Source: Lujinxingia vulgaris (GTDB lineage: Bacteria; Myxococcota_A; Bradymonadia; Bradymonadales; Bradymonadaceae). From it: DNA of 64,000 bases. Below are positions 24,711 to 35,322 of this stretch, piece by piece (position 1 is the stretch's first letter; each line of letters starts with the position of its first letter). Below the pieces are notes generated by a model. It saw only the letters and a list, made by a program, of their open reading frames with translations. It ran no database searches and was not told the origin of the DNA. The translations under genes were made by a program, and so were the position numbers. Location of the stretch: contig NZ_VOSM01000005.1 of NCBI RefSeq assembly GCF_007997015.1, forward strand, positions 62,001 to 126,000, in the 5' to 3' direction.

Positions 24711-25268
24711 ATGATGCCCACGAACCTGCCGATGTTCCCTCCTGTGACGATGCTGCTGAGTGTTGGTGTTGCGCTGCTTTTGAGTAGCTGCGGCCCCCTC
24801 TTCGATGGCGAGCCGGGCCCGGGAGATGAGCGCCGCACGCTGGCTCAGGGCTACACCCCCTGCAACGACTTCCCCGAGCCGAGCCGCGGGGTTATCTGCC
24901 ATCCCTCGCAGTACTGCAGCTCCCAGATCTTGAGCATCTGTCACAACGGCTGCCTCTCGCAGGATAACTGCAGCCACGAGCAGTTCTGCCTGAAGACCGG
25001 CAGCCAGCGCGTGGGCACCTGCGTGGACCACGCCACCTACGAAGACCGCCGCCGCGGCGAAGACCTCGAGCCGGGCTACACCGCCTGTGGCGACCCGGAT
25101 AACCCCTCCCGTTTTGCGATCTGCCACCCCTCCCAGTACTGCTCCAGCGATTATTTCGGGCAATGCAGCAGCGGGTGCCTCTCAGAGCATAACTGCACCG
25201 AATTGCAGGTCTGCATCAAAGAGGCTGGCGAGAACGTGGGCACCTGTCAGCACGCCGGCAACCGGTGA
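24711..25268 (+). CDS. Lipoprotein with two tandem eight-cysteine repeats
   Basis: A 185-residue predicted lipoprotein. The signal peptide ends in LLLSSC with Cys27. The mature part holds two copies of a domain of about 60 residues (about 50-110 and 122-180). Each begins GYTxC, contains HPSQYCSS and ends VGTC, and each has eight cysteines in the same order, so four disulfides per copy are likely. The two copies are clearly duplicates of each other. I do not recognise the domain; the spacing recalls small disulfide-rich modules found in myxobacterial surface proteins. It is probably exposed on the cell surface. Two ATG codons in a row begin the gene; the first was taken. Confidence 0.82.
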   Translation: MMPTNLPMFPPVTMLLSVGVALLLSSCGPLFDGEPGPGDERRTLAQGYTPCNDFPEPSRGVICHPSQYCSSQILSICHNGCLSQDNCSHEQFCLKTGSQRVGTCVDHATYEDRRRGEDLEPGYTACGDPDNPSRFAICHPSQYCSSDYFGQCSSGCLSEHNCTELQVCIKEAGENVGTCQHAGNR

Positions 25269-25539
25269 TCTTCACCTCGGCGCGAACACCACCTGAGTCT
25301 GCGCTTTTTCGGCGATGAAGACCGCGATCTGAGGCGCGCGCTTGACAGGAATAAGCACTTTTGGTCAACCCTTTGGCCAGAGTTGCCGGCCGAAGTCTCA
25401 CATGCTGTTGACTTCGCCTGAATGCTGCACAGGTTTGCGGCACCCAGGCCTTTCGCAATGTGCGCCGGCCCCCAGAACAGCGGAACTTTCGCGCCTCGGC
25501 GCGTCCTACGTATACCCACCTCTTTGCAGGGAGCTTCAC

Positions 25540-27057
<1,518 letters not shown>

Positions 27058-27115
27058 TTCCGCAGCAGCAGCGCCTCGCGTCGTCGCGATGCGCTGCTGC
27101 CTCGACGTAGCATCA

Positions 27116-27149
27116 AAAACGGCCTCCCTTTCGGGGAGGCCGTTTTTTT
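27116..27149 (+). terminator. Rho-independent terminator after ahcY
   Basis: An 11-bp stem (AACGGCCTCCC with GGGGAGGCCGTT, loop about 4 bases, 27118-27144) is flanked by As on the left and seven Ts on the right. It lies about 60 bases after the ahcY stop codon. Confidence 0.93.
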
Positions 27150-27249
27150 ATGCCCGCACCTCTTCCCGACCCATCTTTGACATCGTGACGATCGCGGTGA
27201 GCTTTGGCGGCGCGAAACCTGAAACCTCAATCAACTTAAGGAGTTCGGT

Positions 27250-28128
27250 GTGCCCACGGTGTCGTTGATGGAAGTCTTGCAGAAGTACTCCAACGCGTTT
27301 TTGGAGATGTTGCCCACGCTGGTGATGGCCGCCCTGGTCTTTGGCGCATTCATCATGCTCTCGAAGCTGGGTCGAAAGGCCGCGCGTAATATTGTGGGGC
27401 GAGTGCTCGATGATCCCAGCCTGCAGAGCCTGGCGGGTACGGTGGCCTCGGTGCTGCTGACTGTGATCGGCATCTTCGCCGCAGCCACCATCGTCTTTCC
27501 GGGGCTTGAGGCCGGCGATCTGGTCGGCGTACTGGGCCTCTCCAGTGTGGCAATTGGTTTTGCGTTCAAAGATATCTTTCAGAATTTTTTGGCCGGCATT
27601 CTGCTGCTTCTGCAGCGCCCTTTCATCGTCGGCGACCAGATCGCAGTCGGCGGTCATGAGGGCACGGTGCGCTCGATCGATATCCGCTCCACCACCATGC
27701 GCTCGTACAACGGCGTGGACATCGTCATCCCCAACTCCGACATCTACACAAGCTCGGTGACCGTGCAGACCTCCGAGAAGAAGCGGCGCTCGACCTTCTC
27801 CACCGGTATCGGCTACGGCGAAGACATCGAAGAGGCGCGCCGGGTGATCCGCGAGGCCGTCGAGGGCTGTGAGGCCGTGCTGAGCGAACCTTCGGTCGAT
27901 GTGCTGGTGAGCGGCCACGGCGACAGCTCGGTGAACTTCGACATCTTCTACTGGACTGACTCGCAGAAGCGCAGCGAGGTGCTCGCCCGCGACCAGGTGG
28001 CCACCGCCATCAAAGACGCGCTCGATGATGCCGACATCGAGATCCCTTACCCCTACCGCACCGTGGAGTTCTTCGATAAAACCAAGCGCGAATCCTCCAC
28101 CTCGACCCGCGCCGAAGTCCCGGCCTGA
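27250..28128 (+). CDS. Small-conductance mechanosensitive channel (MscS family)
   Basis: A 292-residue inner-membrane channel of the MscS family, which opens under membrane tension to release solutes on osmotic downshock. Three hydrophobic segments (about 20-42, 63-83 and 88-118) precede the soluble part. The pore helix region reads GLSSVAIGFAFKDIFQNFLAG, followed by FIVGDQIAVGGHEGTVRSIDIRSTTMRSYNG, the best-conserved stretch of the family. The length is close to E. coli MscS (286). Start GTG at 27250 is placed by AAGGAG 6 bases upstream. It is followed after 17 bases by the BKACE-family gene, so the two may share a transcript. Confidence 0.93.
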   Translation: MPTVSLMEVLQKYSNAFLEMLPTLVMAALVFGAFIMLSKLGRKAARNIVGRVLDDPSLQSLAGTVASVLLTVIGIFAAATIVFPGLEAGDLVGVLGLSSVAIGFAFKDIFQNFLAGILLLLQRPFIVGDQIAVGGHEGTVRSIDIRSTTMRSYNGVDIVIPNSDIYTSSVTVQTSEKKRRSTFSTGIGYGEDIEEARRVIREAVEGCEAVLSEPSVDVLVSGHGDSSVNFDIFYWTDSQKRSEVLARDQVATAIKDALDDADIEIPYPYRTVEFFDKTKRESSTSTRAEVPA

Positions 28129-28145
28129 ATTGCGGAGCAGCTGCT

Positions 28146-29018
28146 ATGGCCCCAAGCCCCGATACCGTTGTGATCACCTGCGCGCTCAACGGCGTGCTCA
28201 CCGACCCGGCGCAGCATCCGGTGCCTTATACCCCGGCGCAGATGGCCGAGGAGGCCCGCGCGGCCTACAACGCCGGGGCGTCGGTGGTGCACCTGCATCT
28301 TCGTGACCAGGCCAGCGGGCGGCTTCCCTCCTGGGAGGTGGAGCTCGCTCGGGAGGTGGTTGACGCGATCAAGGAGGCCGCGCCGGAGCTTATCCTCAAC
28401 CTGACCACGGGTGTGGTGGGCGATGAGATCAACGGGCCGCGCGCCTGCCTGGAGGCCATTGAGCCGGAGATGGCCGCGATGAACGCCGGCTCGCTCAACT
28501 ACCTTAAGGTGCGCAGCAACGGGCAGTGGGCCTGGCCGCCGATGCTTTTCGATAACCCCGTCTCCAAGATCAGCGCGTTTCTGGAGGTGATGCACGCCCA
28601 TCAGATCGTGCCGGAGTGCGAGTGTTTTGATACCGGGATTCTGCGCTCGCTGGCGATGTTTGAGGCTCACGGCATTCTCAAACCTCCCTACACCATCAGC
28701 CTTGTGCAGGGGGTGGCCAGCGGGATGCCCGCCCGCGAAGATCTCTTGCCGATCCTGCTTGATGAGATGCCCCAGGGGCGGCCCTGGCAGTCGATCGTGA
28801 TCGGGCGAGAGGAGGTCTGGCCGATCCACCGGCGCACCGCCGAGCTCGGGGGTAACCTGCGCACCGGCGTCGAAGACACGTTCTATTTGCCCGACGGCAG
28901 CAAGGTCGACGGCAACGGCCCGCTCATTGAGGCGATGGCACAGATGGCCCGGGAGGTGGGTCGGGAGCCGGCGACGCCGGCGGAGGCCCGGGAGATTCTG
29001 GGCATCCACAAGCGCTGA
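28146..29018 (+). CDS. BKACE-family enzyme (beta-keto acid cleavage, 3-keto-5-aminohexanoate cleavage-like)
   Basis: A 290-residue TIM-barrel enzyme of the BKACE (DUF849) family. Members such as Kce condense a beta-keto acid with acetyl-CoA and release acetoacetate plus a CoA ester. The metal-binding HLHLRD motif lies near residue 49, with LILNLTTGV near 81, NYLKVRSNGQW near 119, ECECFDTG near 158 and RTGVEDTFYLPDG near 240, all typical. The exact keto acid used cannot be read from sequence; the family covers many. The start has GGAG nine bases upstream. It is not next to lysine-fermentation genes, so a role in that pathway is not supported here. Confidence 0.9.
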   Translation: MAPSPDTVVITCALNGVLTDPAQHPVPYTPAQMAEEARAAYNAGASVVHLHLRDQASGRLPSWEVELAREVVDAIKEAAPELILNLTTGVVGDEINGPRACLEAIEPEMAAMNAGSLNYLKVRSNGQWAWPPMLFDNPVSKISAFLEVMHAHQIVPECECFDTGILRSLAMFEAHGILKPPYTISLVQGVASGMPAREDLLPILLDEMPQGRPWQSIVIGREEVWPIHRRTAELGGNLRTGVEDTFYLPDGSKVDGNGPLIEAMAQMAREVGREPATPAEAREILGIHKR

Positions 29019-29042
29019 GCATCGGAGAGCAACGCTCAGCGC
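29012..29042. terminator. Perfect inverted repeat at the end of the BKACE gene
   Basis: GCGCTGAGC (29012-29020) and GCTCAGCGC (29034-29042) form a 9-bp perfect stem with a 13-base loop. The left arm contains the stop codon. It lies between two convergent genes and is followed by only a few As, so it is a terminator-like hairpin without a proper T-tract. Confidence 0.5.
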
Positions 29043-29060
29043 GCAAAACGCCGACGTGCC

Positions 29061-31118
29061 TCAGGTCGCGTCAACAGGGGCTGCGGAGGCCGCCCGGCGC
29101 GCGCGCCGCGCCGCACTGGCCCGCTCCTGGACCACCGCCCCCAGGTGCAGCGCCAGCGCGCCCACCAGCAGCGTCACCGCCCAGGGCTGGGGCCCGGGCG
29201 CCTCGGCCAGGGGAGCCAGCCCGTAATAGCCGGCCCACACCTCCCCGCAGACCCCACGCACCGCGCTCGCGAGCGGCGTCACCCCGGCCAGCCCCACGCA
29301 GAAGGCCGCCCACACGCCCACGCGCGCCGGGCCCAGCGCCGCCGGCGCTCCGGGCCACCACCCCCGCAGCCTGCGACCCAGCGCTGGCGAGCGACCCAGG
29401 AGCACCCAGACCAGCCCGCCGAGCATCAAGGCGTTGAGCACAAGCCCCGCCGCCACAAGCAGTCCGCGCCCGCCCCGAAGATCGATAGCGCGCACCGCGT
29501 CGAGCCACCCAAACTCCTCGCGCACCGCCGGCGAAACCTCCAGCTCGGCTGGCGAGTCGATGGCGTGGGCGGCGAGGTGGGCGTCAATGGCGTCTTCGAG
29601 CTGGCGAGCGATGGTGTCGCCATCGATGCCCCCCTCCAGAGGTCGGCCTCGGGTCATGGCGAGCTCCTGCACGCCGATGATCTCTCGGAGCTGGGAGCGC
29701 GCGCCGGAGTCGGCCAGCCCATCGAGCCAGGCCCGCGCCCCGGGCGCGTTGAGCGCGTCGCTGCCGATCTCAACGGGCGCCTCCCACACAAAGGCTGCGC
29801 GCTGGGCGGCGCGGCCCAGCTCTCCGAGGTTCCAGGCGCTGATCGCAAGGAGCGACGCCAGCACCAGCACATCGGCCGCTACCCAGCGACCGCGACCGCG
29901 GCCCAGTCCCACCACCGCGCCGCCGCCGAGCATCGCCAGCAAAAGTCCCAGGCCGATGACCAGGTGCTCATCGACCTCATCGACCGCCTCCTCCACCATC
30001 GCGCCCGGGCCGGGGCGAGTGAGGTGGGCGACGCTCTCGGCGCCGAGTGCGCGCCAGGCCGCGCGCAGACCCTCGGCGTTGGGCATGGCCTCCTCGGCCT
30101 GCTCCAGCACCCGGGCTGCGCTCACTGTGGCGTCGGCCTCATTGACCCGCGGCGCGCCCGCCACGCGGTCCAGCGCCTCGCGCAACCAGATGAACATAAA
30201 ACTCGCCGCGACCGGGCTGGTCATCGCCCCGGGGCGAACGCCGGCGTCGCGCATCGCTTCCAGGCCGCGCCCCATCGCGAGGTCGGCGGCCGCATCCAGC
30301 CCAAAATAACGAAGTCGGGCGCTGGCGCGCAGAAGATCGTACCAGGGCGCATCGCGCTCGGCGGCCTGCATGGCGGCGCTGCGGGCCTCCTCGGGTCGGG
30401 CAAGTCGGAGCAGGGCCTCGGCGCGGTAAAGGGCGTAGTAGATGTTGGTGCGGTCGAGCTCGGCGCGGGCGCTCATCGCTTCGAGGAGCGCGCCATCGTC
30501 GGGCTGCTCGGCCTCAAGCTCGGGATCGGGGGCCTGCACCGCGCCGGGCTCACGGCCCAGCGCGACCTCCTCGCGCCAGAGGGCGTCCTGCATCGCCCCG
30601 AGCGTCTCGGGCCAGGACCAGGGGCCGCCGTAGGCCGCGGCGTTGGAAGAAACGCCGGGGGTGTATCGGAGCGCGGGGGTCGACTCCCCCTCCAGATGCA
30701 GCCGCAGATAGGGCGTCTCCCCCTCCCGCACCGCCTCGATCTCGCGCAGGGTCGTGGGAAGCGCCACGCGTTCGATCACCGCGCGCTGCTGCGCATCGAA
30801 GACCAGAAGCTCAGCGCGCACCCCGTAATAATAACGATCGCTGAGACGCACCGGCCCCACCGGGCGGCGCCCACCCTGGCGCTCGCGATAGCGGTTGGGA
30901 TCCCCGTAGAGCGCCGGGTGCTCAAGCTGCACCTCCTCGCCAGCCCCACCCACGCAGCGCACGCCCCCCTCCACCGCCTCCAGCACGCAGAGGCCGGGGG
31001 CCGCTTCAGCCTCACTGGCCTCCTCACCCACCTGCGGATCGGCCGCAGCAGAAGCGGTCCACAGGACCATCAGCAACGCCAGGCAACCCGCGCATACCCG
31101 CTGCAAACGCCGCATCAA
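29061..31118 (-). CDS. Multi-pass membrane protein of unknown function
   Basis: A 685-residue protein with a signal peptide (residues 1-27), a long region probably outside the membrane (about 28-385) that is mixed beta and helical with TPR-like helices around 225-300 (LYRAEALLRLARPEEARSA), and a C-terminal part with about six hydrophobic segments (for example HLVIGLGLLLAMLGGGAVVGL and LLVAAGLVLNALMLGGLVWVLL). It has two early cysteines (in LCVLEA and RCVGG) that may pair. I recognise no family. Its ATG overlaps the stop codon of the preceding GT39-like gene by four bases (ATGA), so the two are translated together and may work together at the membrane. Confidence 0.75.
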   Translation of the reverse strand: MMRRLQRVCAGCLALLMVLWTASAAADPQVGEEASEAEAAPGLCVLEAVEGGVRCVGGAGEEVQLEHPALYGDPNRYRERQGGRRPVGPVRLSDRYYYGVRAELLVFDAQQRAVIERVALPTTLREIEAVREGETPYLRLHLEGESTPALRYTPGVSSNAAAYGGPWSWPETLGAMQDALWREEVALGREPGAVQAPDPELEAEQPDDGALLEAMSARAELDRTNIYYALYRAEALLRLARPEEARSAAMQAAERDAPWYDLLRASARLRYFGLDAAADLAMGRGLEAMRDAGVRPGAMTSPVAASFMFIWLREALDRVAGAPRVNEADATVSAARVLEQAEEAMPNAEGLRAAWRALGAESVAHLTRPGPGAMVEEAVDEVDEHLVIGLGLLLAMLGGGAVVGLGRGRGRWVAADVLVLASLLAISAWNLGELGRAAQRAAFVWEAPVEIGSDALNAPGARAWLDGLADSGARSQLREIIGVQELAMTRGRPLEGGIDGDTIARQLEDAIDAHLAAHAIDSPAELEVSPAVREEFGWLDAVRAIDLRGGRGLLVAAGLVLNALMLGGLVWVLLGRSPALGRRLRGWWPGAPAALGPARVGVWAAFCVGLAGVTPLASAVRGVCGEVWAGYYGLAPLAEAPGPQPWAVTLLVGALALHLGAVVQERASAARRARRAASAAPVDAT

Positions 31119-33730
31119 AACGCCTCGATCTCGATCTCGGCCACCTTCACGCGGTTCTGCCCGTCGTGCCCCTTACGCGGGCTTACGTCCATGCGGTCGG
31201 AGCCTTTGTAGAAGCCGATCCAGATCGTGTAGGTCCCCGGCGTCGAGTAGCGATCGATGGTCAGGGTGTGCTCATCGCGCACGATGTCACCGGGCAGCCA
31301 GCGGCTGGTCGGGTAGTTGCCGCCCACCGGCTCGTGGTCAGCGCCGATGCGATTTCCCGGCGTGTCGATGTGCACGAAGATCTCCTGCTCGCTCGTCACT
31401 CGCCGCAGGCTCTCGAAGTAGAGCGTCATCGTCAGTTCTTCGCCCCAGCTGTAGCGCGGATTTTCATCGCCTTCGGCTTTCTTGTTGAGCTCGTAGCCAA
31501 TCAGCTCAATCTGACGATTAAACGCCGGCGAGTTCTCCGCGTCGCCCTCCACGGTGATGGGGGTCGCGGACTCGGGAAGTTCATCCAACAGCGCGCCGGC
31601 AAGGGGGCTCTGATCCTCTTCGCCCTCCCCGAGCTTGTTGCTGACCAGCACCATCGACGACGAGCTGTTATCGACCACCACAAGATCGGCCTTATGCGCG
31701 CGGCGCACGTCAGAGTGGACCGCCGCCAGGCGGTCGCGCGGAATCAGCGCAAAGAAGCGCTCCTCTTCATCAAAACGCGCGTTAAACGCCCGGGAGTGCG
31801 GGATGGACTCAAGCCCGCGCAGGTAAAAGTCCGACTCGCTGGTGTCGTAGCCGTAGCGCAGCAGCGGCTCATCGTTCTCGCGCGCCTCCAGGTAACTCGC
31901 CACGATCTTGCGGTTGGAGAGGTTGGAATCGAGGTCGGGCAAAAACACGCCGACCACGATCACCGCCCAGCTCACCGCGCCCAGCGTCGCCACAATGAGC
32001 AGGCCGGTGTAGCCCTCGGCAAAGGCCGCGAGGCGCGCCAGTTTGCCATCTTCCTGGCGGTAGGCCTCGCGCTCGGCGGCGCGCGCCTCTCCGGGGCTCA
32101 TGGGTGCGGCCGAGGTTGAAGATGCCGCATCGGCCCCTTCGGCGTCGGCCGCCACGGTGGTGCTTTCAGCGGCCTCGGAGGCACTCGCGTCGCCCTTATT
32201 TCGCCAGGCGCGCCAGGTGCGTTTGAGCCAGCCCCAGAAGATCTTGAGGTCGCGCCAGAAGAAGACCAGCCAGCTTATCGCCCCGGCAAAATAAGCCGCG
32301 AGCAGCGCCACGTAGCCGTACTTCCACACCTTCAGCGCGCGGCCGTACTCGTAGTCTTCGCCCAGGCCCAGCTCATCCTGACCGGCGGTCACAAGCTCGA
32401 CCAGGCGCGGCGGGAAGCGTTCAATATCTTTGCCGAGCATCATCACGATGAAGATCGCGCTGAGGGCGAGCAGAAGATAAAGCTGCGGCCGCAGGCGAAG
32501 TTCGGCCCAGTAATCTTTGTCGGAGAGCGCCCAGGCCACACCGAGCGCCAGGGGCACAAAGGCCGCAAAGGTGGCGTGGCCAAAACGCCCGGCCACCACC
32601 ATCACCACAAAGGCGACCGCCGGCCAGAGCATCAGCACCCGCGCCATCAAGGCGGTGGAGGCGTCGGCCTCAGACCATTTGGAAGCGTCTTCAGCGGGGG
32701 CGCTCCCGGCCAGGCGCTGGCTCATGTAGCCGTAGCCCGCAAAGGCCAGCGCGAACCAGGGGAAGAAGCCAAAGCCGATCTGGCGCAACCACCAGCCAAA
32801 GCGGCTGGCGAAGTCCACGTCGTCGGCAAATCCATGTTGGGTGAGCAGGTAGGCCCAGCCGGTGTCACTAGCGAGCACGACGAGCGTGAGCAGACCGGCC
32901 CCGACCCAGAGGGCGCCGCGCCAGTTTAGCAGCGTTCTGGCAAGAGGGCGGCCGGCCTGCGGGCTGCGCCACTCCAAGAGCGCCACCACAAGGGCGGTGA
33001 GCACGGGAACGAGCGCGCCAAAGACGCCGCCCTCCCACACCGAGAGCATAAGCCCCAGCATCGCCGCACCCAGCCAGCCCAGGGCCTGGCGGCTCATCGC
33101 CGCGTCGTCTCGATCGCGGCGGCGCTCCTCTTCGAGCGCCGCGCCCACAAAGGCCAGGAGCGCGAGCGTGGAGCTGAGCATCATCGCGATCGGGCCCGAT
33201 ACAAAGATCGCGCCCAGGAGCACCGCCGGCGTCGTCGCCAGTATCACTGCGCTGAGCAGCGCGGCCCGCTCACCCAGGAAACGTCGGGCCCACAGGCCCA
33301 CGCCCACCACGAGCAAGAGCGCCATGAGCATCATCAGCGCGCGCACGCCGCGCTCCGCCTGACCGACTTCGCCCGACTCCACAACGGGCTCATCGTCGAC
33401 CGTCTGCGTCAACCACCACAGGCGCAGGCCCGAAAAACGCCCCTCTTCTTCGCCGAGCACCGCCCGGGCGCGGGCGTCGAGTCCATCGCCGGCGGCAACC
33501 TCCGGCTCCGCGCTCTCCGCACTCTCCGCGTCGTCTTCGGCGACCTTGCGATCCTCTTCCGACTCGGCGGAAGCGTCGTCGTCGGCCGGGGTCGCGGGCT
33601 CGCTGACCTCAATGGCCAGGCGCAACGCGCCCGACTCCCAGGGCTCCCAGATCCCGAAGTTTCCCGCACCCCAGAAGACCAACACCGCGCTCAACGCCAC
33701 GACCAGGGCGGCTGCAACTCTCGCCATCAT
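31115..33730 (-). CDS. GT39-like membrane glycosyltransferase with acidic loop insertion
   Basis: An 871-residue multi-pass protein that looks like a GT-C (family 39/ArnT-PMT type) glycosyltransferase. After the first membrane segment the opening GIWEPWESGALRLAIE matches the acidic first-loop motif of this group. An unusual insertion of about 55 residues, rich in Asp, Glu, Ser and Ala (about 45-100), follows directly. About a dozen membrane segments come next, then a charged cytoplasmic-type stretch (about 535-585, Ala/Glu/Ser-rich) and a C-terminal beta-rich domain (about 640-871, GEELTMTLYFESLRR, then GTYTIWIGFYKGS). Donor and acceptor are unknown; the family uses polyprenyl-linked sugars. 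GAGGA lies before the first of two ATG codons. Confidence 0.75.
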   Translation of the reverse strand: MMARVAAALVVALSAVLVFWGAGNFGIWEPWESGALRLAIEVSEPATPADDDASAESEEDRKVAEDDAESAESAEPEVAAGDGLDARARAVLGEEEGRFSGLRLWWLTQTVDDEPVVESGEVGQAERGVRALMMLMALLLVVGVGLWARRFLGERAALLSAVILATTPAVLLGAIFVSGPIAMMLSSTLALLAFVGAALEEERRRDRDDAAMSRQALGWLGAAMLGLMLSVWEGGVFGALVPVLTALVVALLEWRSPQAGRPLARTLLNWRGALWVGAGLLTLVVLASDTGWAYLLTQHGFADDVDFASRFGWWLRQIGFGFFPWFALAFAGYGYMSQRLAGSAPAEDASKWSEADASTALMARVLMLWPAVAFVVMVVAGRFGHATFAAFVPLALGVAWALSDKDYWAELRLRPQLYLLLALSAIFIVMMLGKDIERFPPRLVELVTAGQDELGLGEDYEYGRALKVWKYGYVALLAAYFAGAISWLVFFWRDLKIFWGWLKRTWRAWRNKGDASASEAAESTTVAADAEGADAASSTSAAPMSPGEARAAEREAYRQEDGKLARLAAFAEGYTGLLIVATLGAVSWAVIVVGVFLPDLDSNLSNRKIVASYLEARENDEPLLRYGYDTSESDFYLRGLESIPHSRAFNARFDEEERFFALIPRDRLAAVHSDVRRAHKADLVVVDNSSSSMVLVSNKLGEGEEDQSPLAGALLDELPESATPITVEGDAENSPAFNRQIELIGYELNKKAEGDENPRYSWGEELTMTLYFESLRRVTSEQEIFVHIDTPGNRIGADHEPVGGNYPTSRWLPGDIVRDEHTLTIDRYSTPGTYTIWIGFYKGSDRMDVSPRKGHDGQNRVKVAEIEIEAF

Positions 33731-34022
33731 GCTATCCTCATCGCGGCTCCTGGCCGCGCGTCAACATCCCAGTGTTCGATGCCCGCAGGCGCCCCGACGC
33801 GCTCCTCGCGCGCGTGGGCCTTCTCGGGGGCGCCGGTGGTATCATAGCGGGCAAGGCTCAAGCAATTGAGGGCCAACCGCCCCCTGCTAAAGCGCTGTAC
33901 AGGCCCCCATTTGACGCGGTAGGCTCTTGACCTTGAACACCGCTCTGTTGGAGAGTTGCCCCGCTGCACCGCCGTAAAAGGCCCACGGCAAAGACCGGGG
34001 GTTTGCCAGATTTGGAGGTTTC

Positions 34023-34379
34023 ATGTTCAAGCAGAAGTTGACCAGCGTGGTCAACAACGTCGAGGGCGCCATCGGCTGCCTGCTCATTGGCTTTGACGGC
34101 ATCCCCATCGACAGCGTCTACAAAGACGAGGAGCTGCCGCAGATGAGCGCGGTGGCCATCGAGCTGAGCAACCTCCTGGACAAGTTTCGACGCCTGCAGA
34201 TCTACGACGTCGGCGAGGTCAACGAGGTCAGCATCACCGCCGGATCGATTACGGCGCTGGCCAAGGTGGTCGCCGAAGAATATCTGCTTATTCTTGCCCT
34301 CACCGCTGAGGGAGACGTCAACCGGGGTCAGACGATGTTGCGTCTGATCTCGCCATTTGTTGAGCGCGAGATGCGCTGA
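34023..34379 (+). CDS. Roadblock/LC7 domain protein (MglB-like)
   Basis: A 118-residue protein made of one roadblock/LC7 domain: VVNNVEGAIGCLLIGFDGIPID at the start, a central helix (AVAIELSNLLDKFRR) and a final strand-helix ending in FVEREMR. Such proteins act as regulators of small Ras-like GTPases; MglB of Myxococcus is a GTPase-activating protein for MglA. No MglA-type GTPase gene is adjacent, so the partner must be elsewhere or the protein has another role. GGAGG lies 4 bases before the ATG. It precedes efp by 171 bases on the same strand. The 292-base gap upstream has no convincing promoter. Confidence 0.88.
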   Translation: MFKQKLTSVVNNVEGAIGCLLIGFDGIPIDSVYKDEELPQMSAVAIELSNLLDKFRRLQIYDVGEVNEVSITAGSITALAKVVAEEYLLILALTAEGDVNRGQTMLRLISPFVEREMR

Positions 34380-34550
34380 AGCCGGCGCAGCATAAGGCCC
34401 GCAGCGGGCCAACCCAGACCTGAATGAAGTTAAGGGGCTTGCTCAAAACGCGGCGCGCGGCGCCGCCGACTCGCGTGGAGAGCCTGCCCTGCCCTATCAA
34501 CACCCGACGACGCCCCCGGCCGGGGCACGCCTACCTTTTGAGAGCGACCC

Positions 34551-35114
34551 ATGATCAGCACCCAGGACTTTCGTAAAAACCTCAAGATCGAGATCGACGG
34601 TGAGCCCTACGTCATCATCGACTGCCAGCATGTGAAGCCGGGCAAAGGCGTCGCCTTTGTAAAGACCCGCATCAAGAGCCTGATCTCGGGGCGCGTGCTC
34701 GACCAGAACTACCGCTCCGGCGATAAGGTCGATCAGCCCAACCTCGAGTCGCGCACGATGCAGTACCTCTACCCGGAAGACGCCTTCTACGTCTTTATGG
34801 ACACCTCGACCTACGAGCAGATCCGTCTGTCGAATGATGCGGTCGAAGAGGTGCTTCCCTACCTCAAAGACAACCTTGAGGTGGACATCCTCTTCCACAA
34901 CGGCAAGCCGATCAGCGTGGAGCCGCCGACCTTCCTGGTGCTGGAAGTCACCCAGACCGATCCGGGCTTTAAGGGCGACACCGCCCAGGGTGCCACCAAG
35001 CCGGCCACCCTTGAGACGGGCCTGACCGTGCAGGTGCCCCTCTACATGGAGATCGGCCAGATGGTGAAGGTCGATACGCGCACCGGCGAGTTTGTGGAGC
35101 GCGTCAACAAGTAA
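34551..35114 (+). CDS. efp: Translation elongation factor P
   Basis: EF-P, 187 residues, binds the ribosome between the P and E sites and restores peptide bond formation at polyproline stretches. Three beta-barrel domains are recognisable. The tip loop of domain I reads KPGKGVAFVKTRIK with Lys32 at the place of E. coli Lys34, the residue modified by beta-lysylation in EpmA/EpmB organisms; those genes are not in the window. The middle and end match well (RTMQYLYPEDAFYVFMD, GLTVQVPLYMEIGQMVKVDT). Start ATG at 34551 has GAGAG upstream. It lies between a roadblock gene and a large TPR gene, all in the same direction. Confidence 0.97.
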   Translation: MISTQDFRKNLKIEIDGEPYVIIDCQHVKPGKGVAFVKTRIKSLISGRVLDQNYRSGDKVDQPNLESRTMQYLYPEDAFYVFMDTSTYEQIRLSNDAVEEVLPYLKDNLEVDILFHNGKPISVEPPTFLVLEVTQTDPGFKGDTAQGATKPATLETGLTVQVPLYMEIGQMVKVDTRTGEFVERVNK

Positions 35115-35322
35115 GCGTCGAAAATAAAGGGTCGGGGTTATGCATTCTATCCCCGGCTTCGGGCCGGTGAGCGTATGCTCACCGGCCACCTTGACGCTCT
35201 CGAAAAGGCCAACGTATCATCGGCCTTTACCCCCCGAAGCCTTTTGAAACTCGCGCCGGGCGGCCGCACCCTTTGCCGTCCCGTCCCCCGGCTTCATCGT
35301 CTTGCGACGCGCAGGGAACTCC

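Noticed and set aside
25342-25400. Promoter or operator of ahcY (TTGACA at 25342 and a TTGAC/GTCAA inverted pair; a sigma-54-like TGGC/TTGC)
   Set aside because: No -10 box lies at the right distance and the sigma-54-like spacing is too short.
25269-25539. S-adenosylhomocysteine riboswitch upstream of ahcY
   Set aside because: Only a CTGCA and a CCCAGGC element recall the consensus, and the GAGGAGCG core is missing. A covariance search with the SAH riboswitch model would settle it; a significant hit would reverse this.
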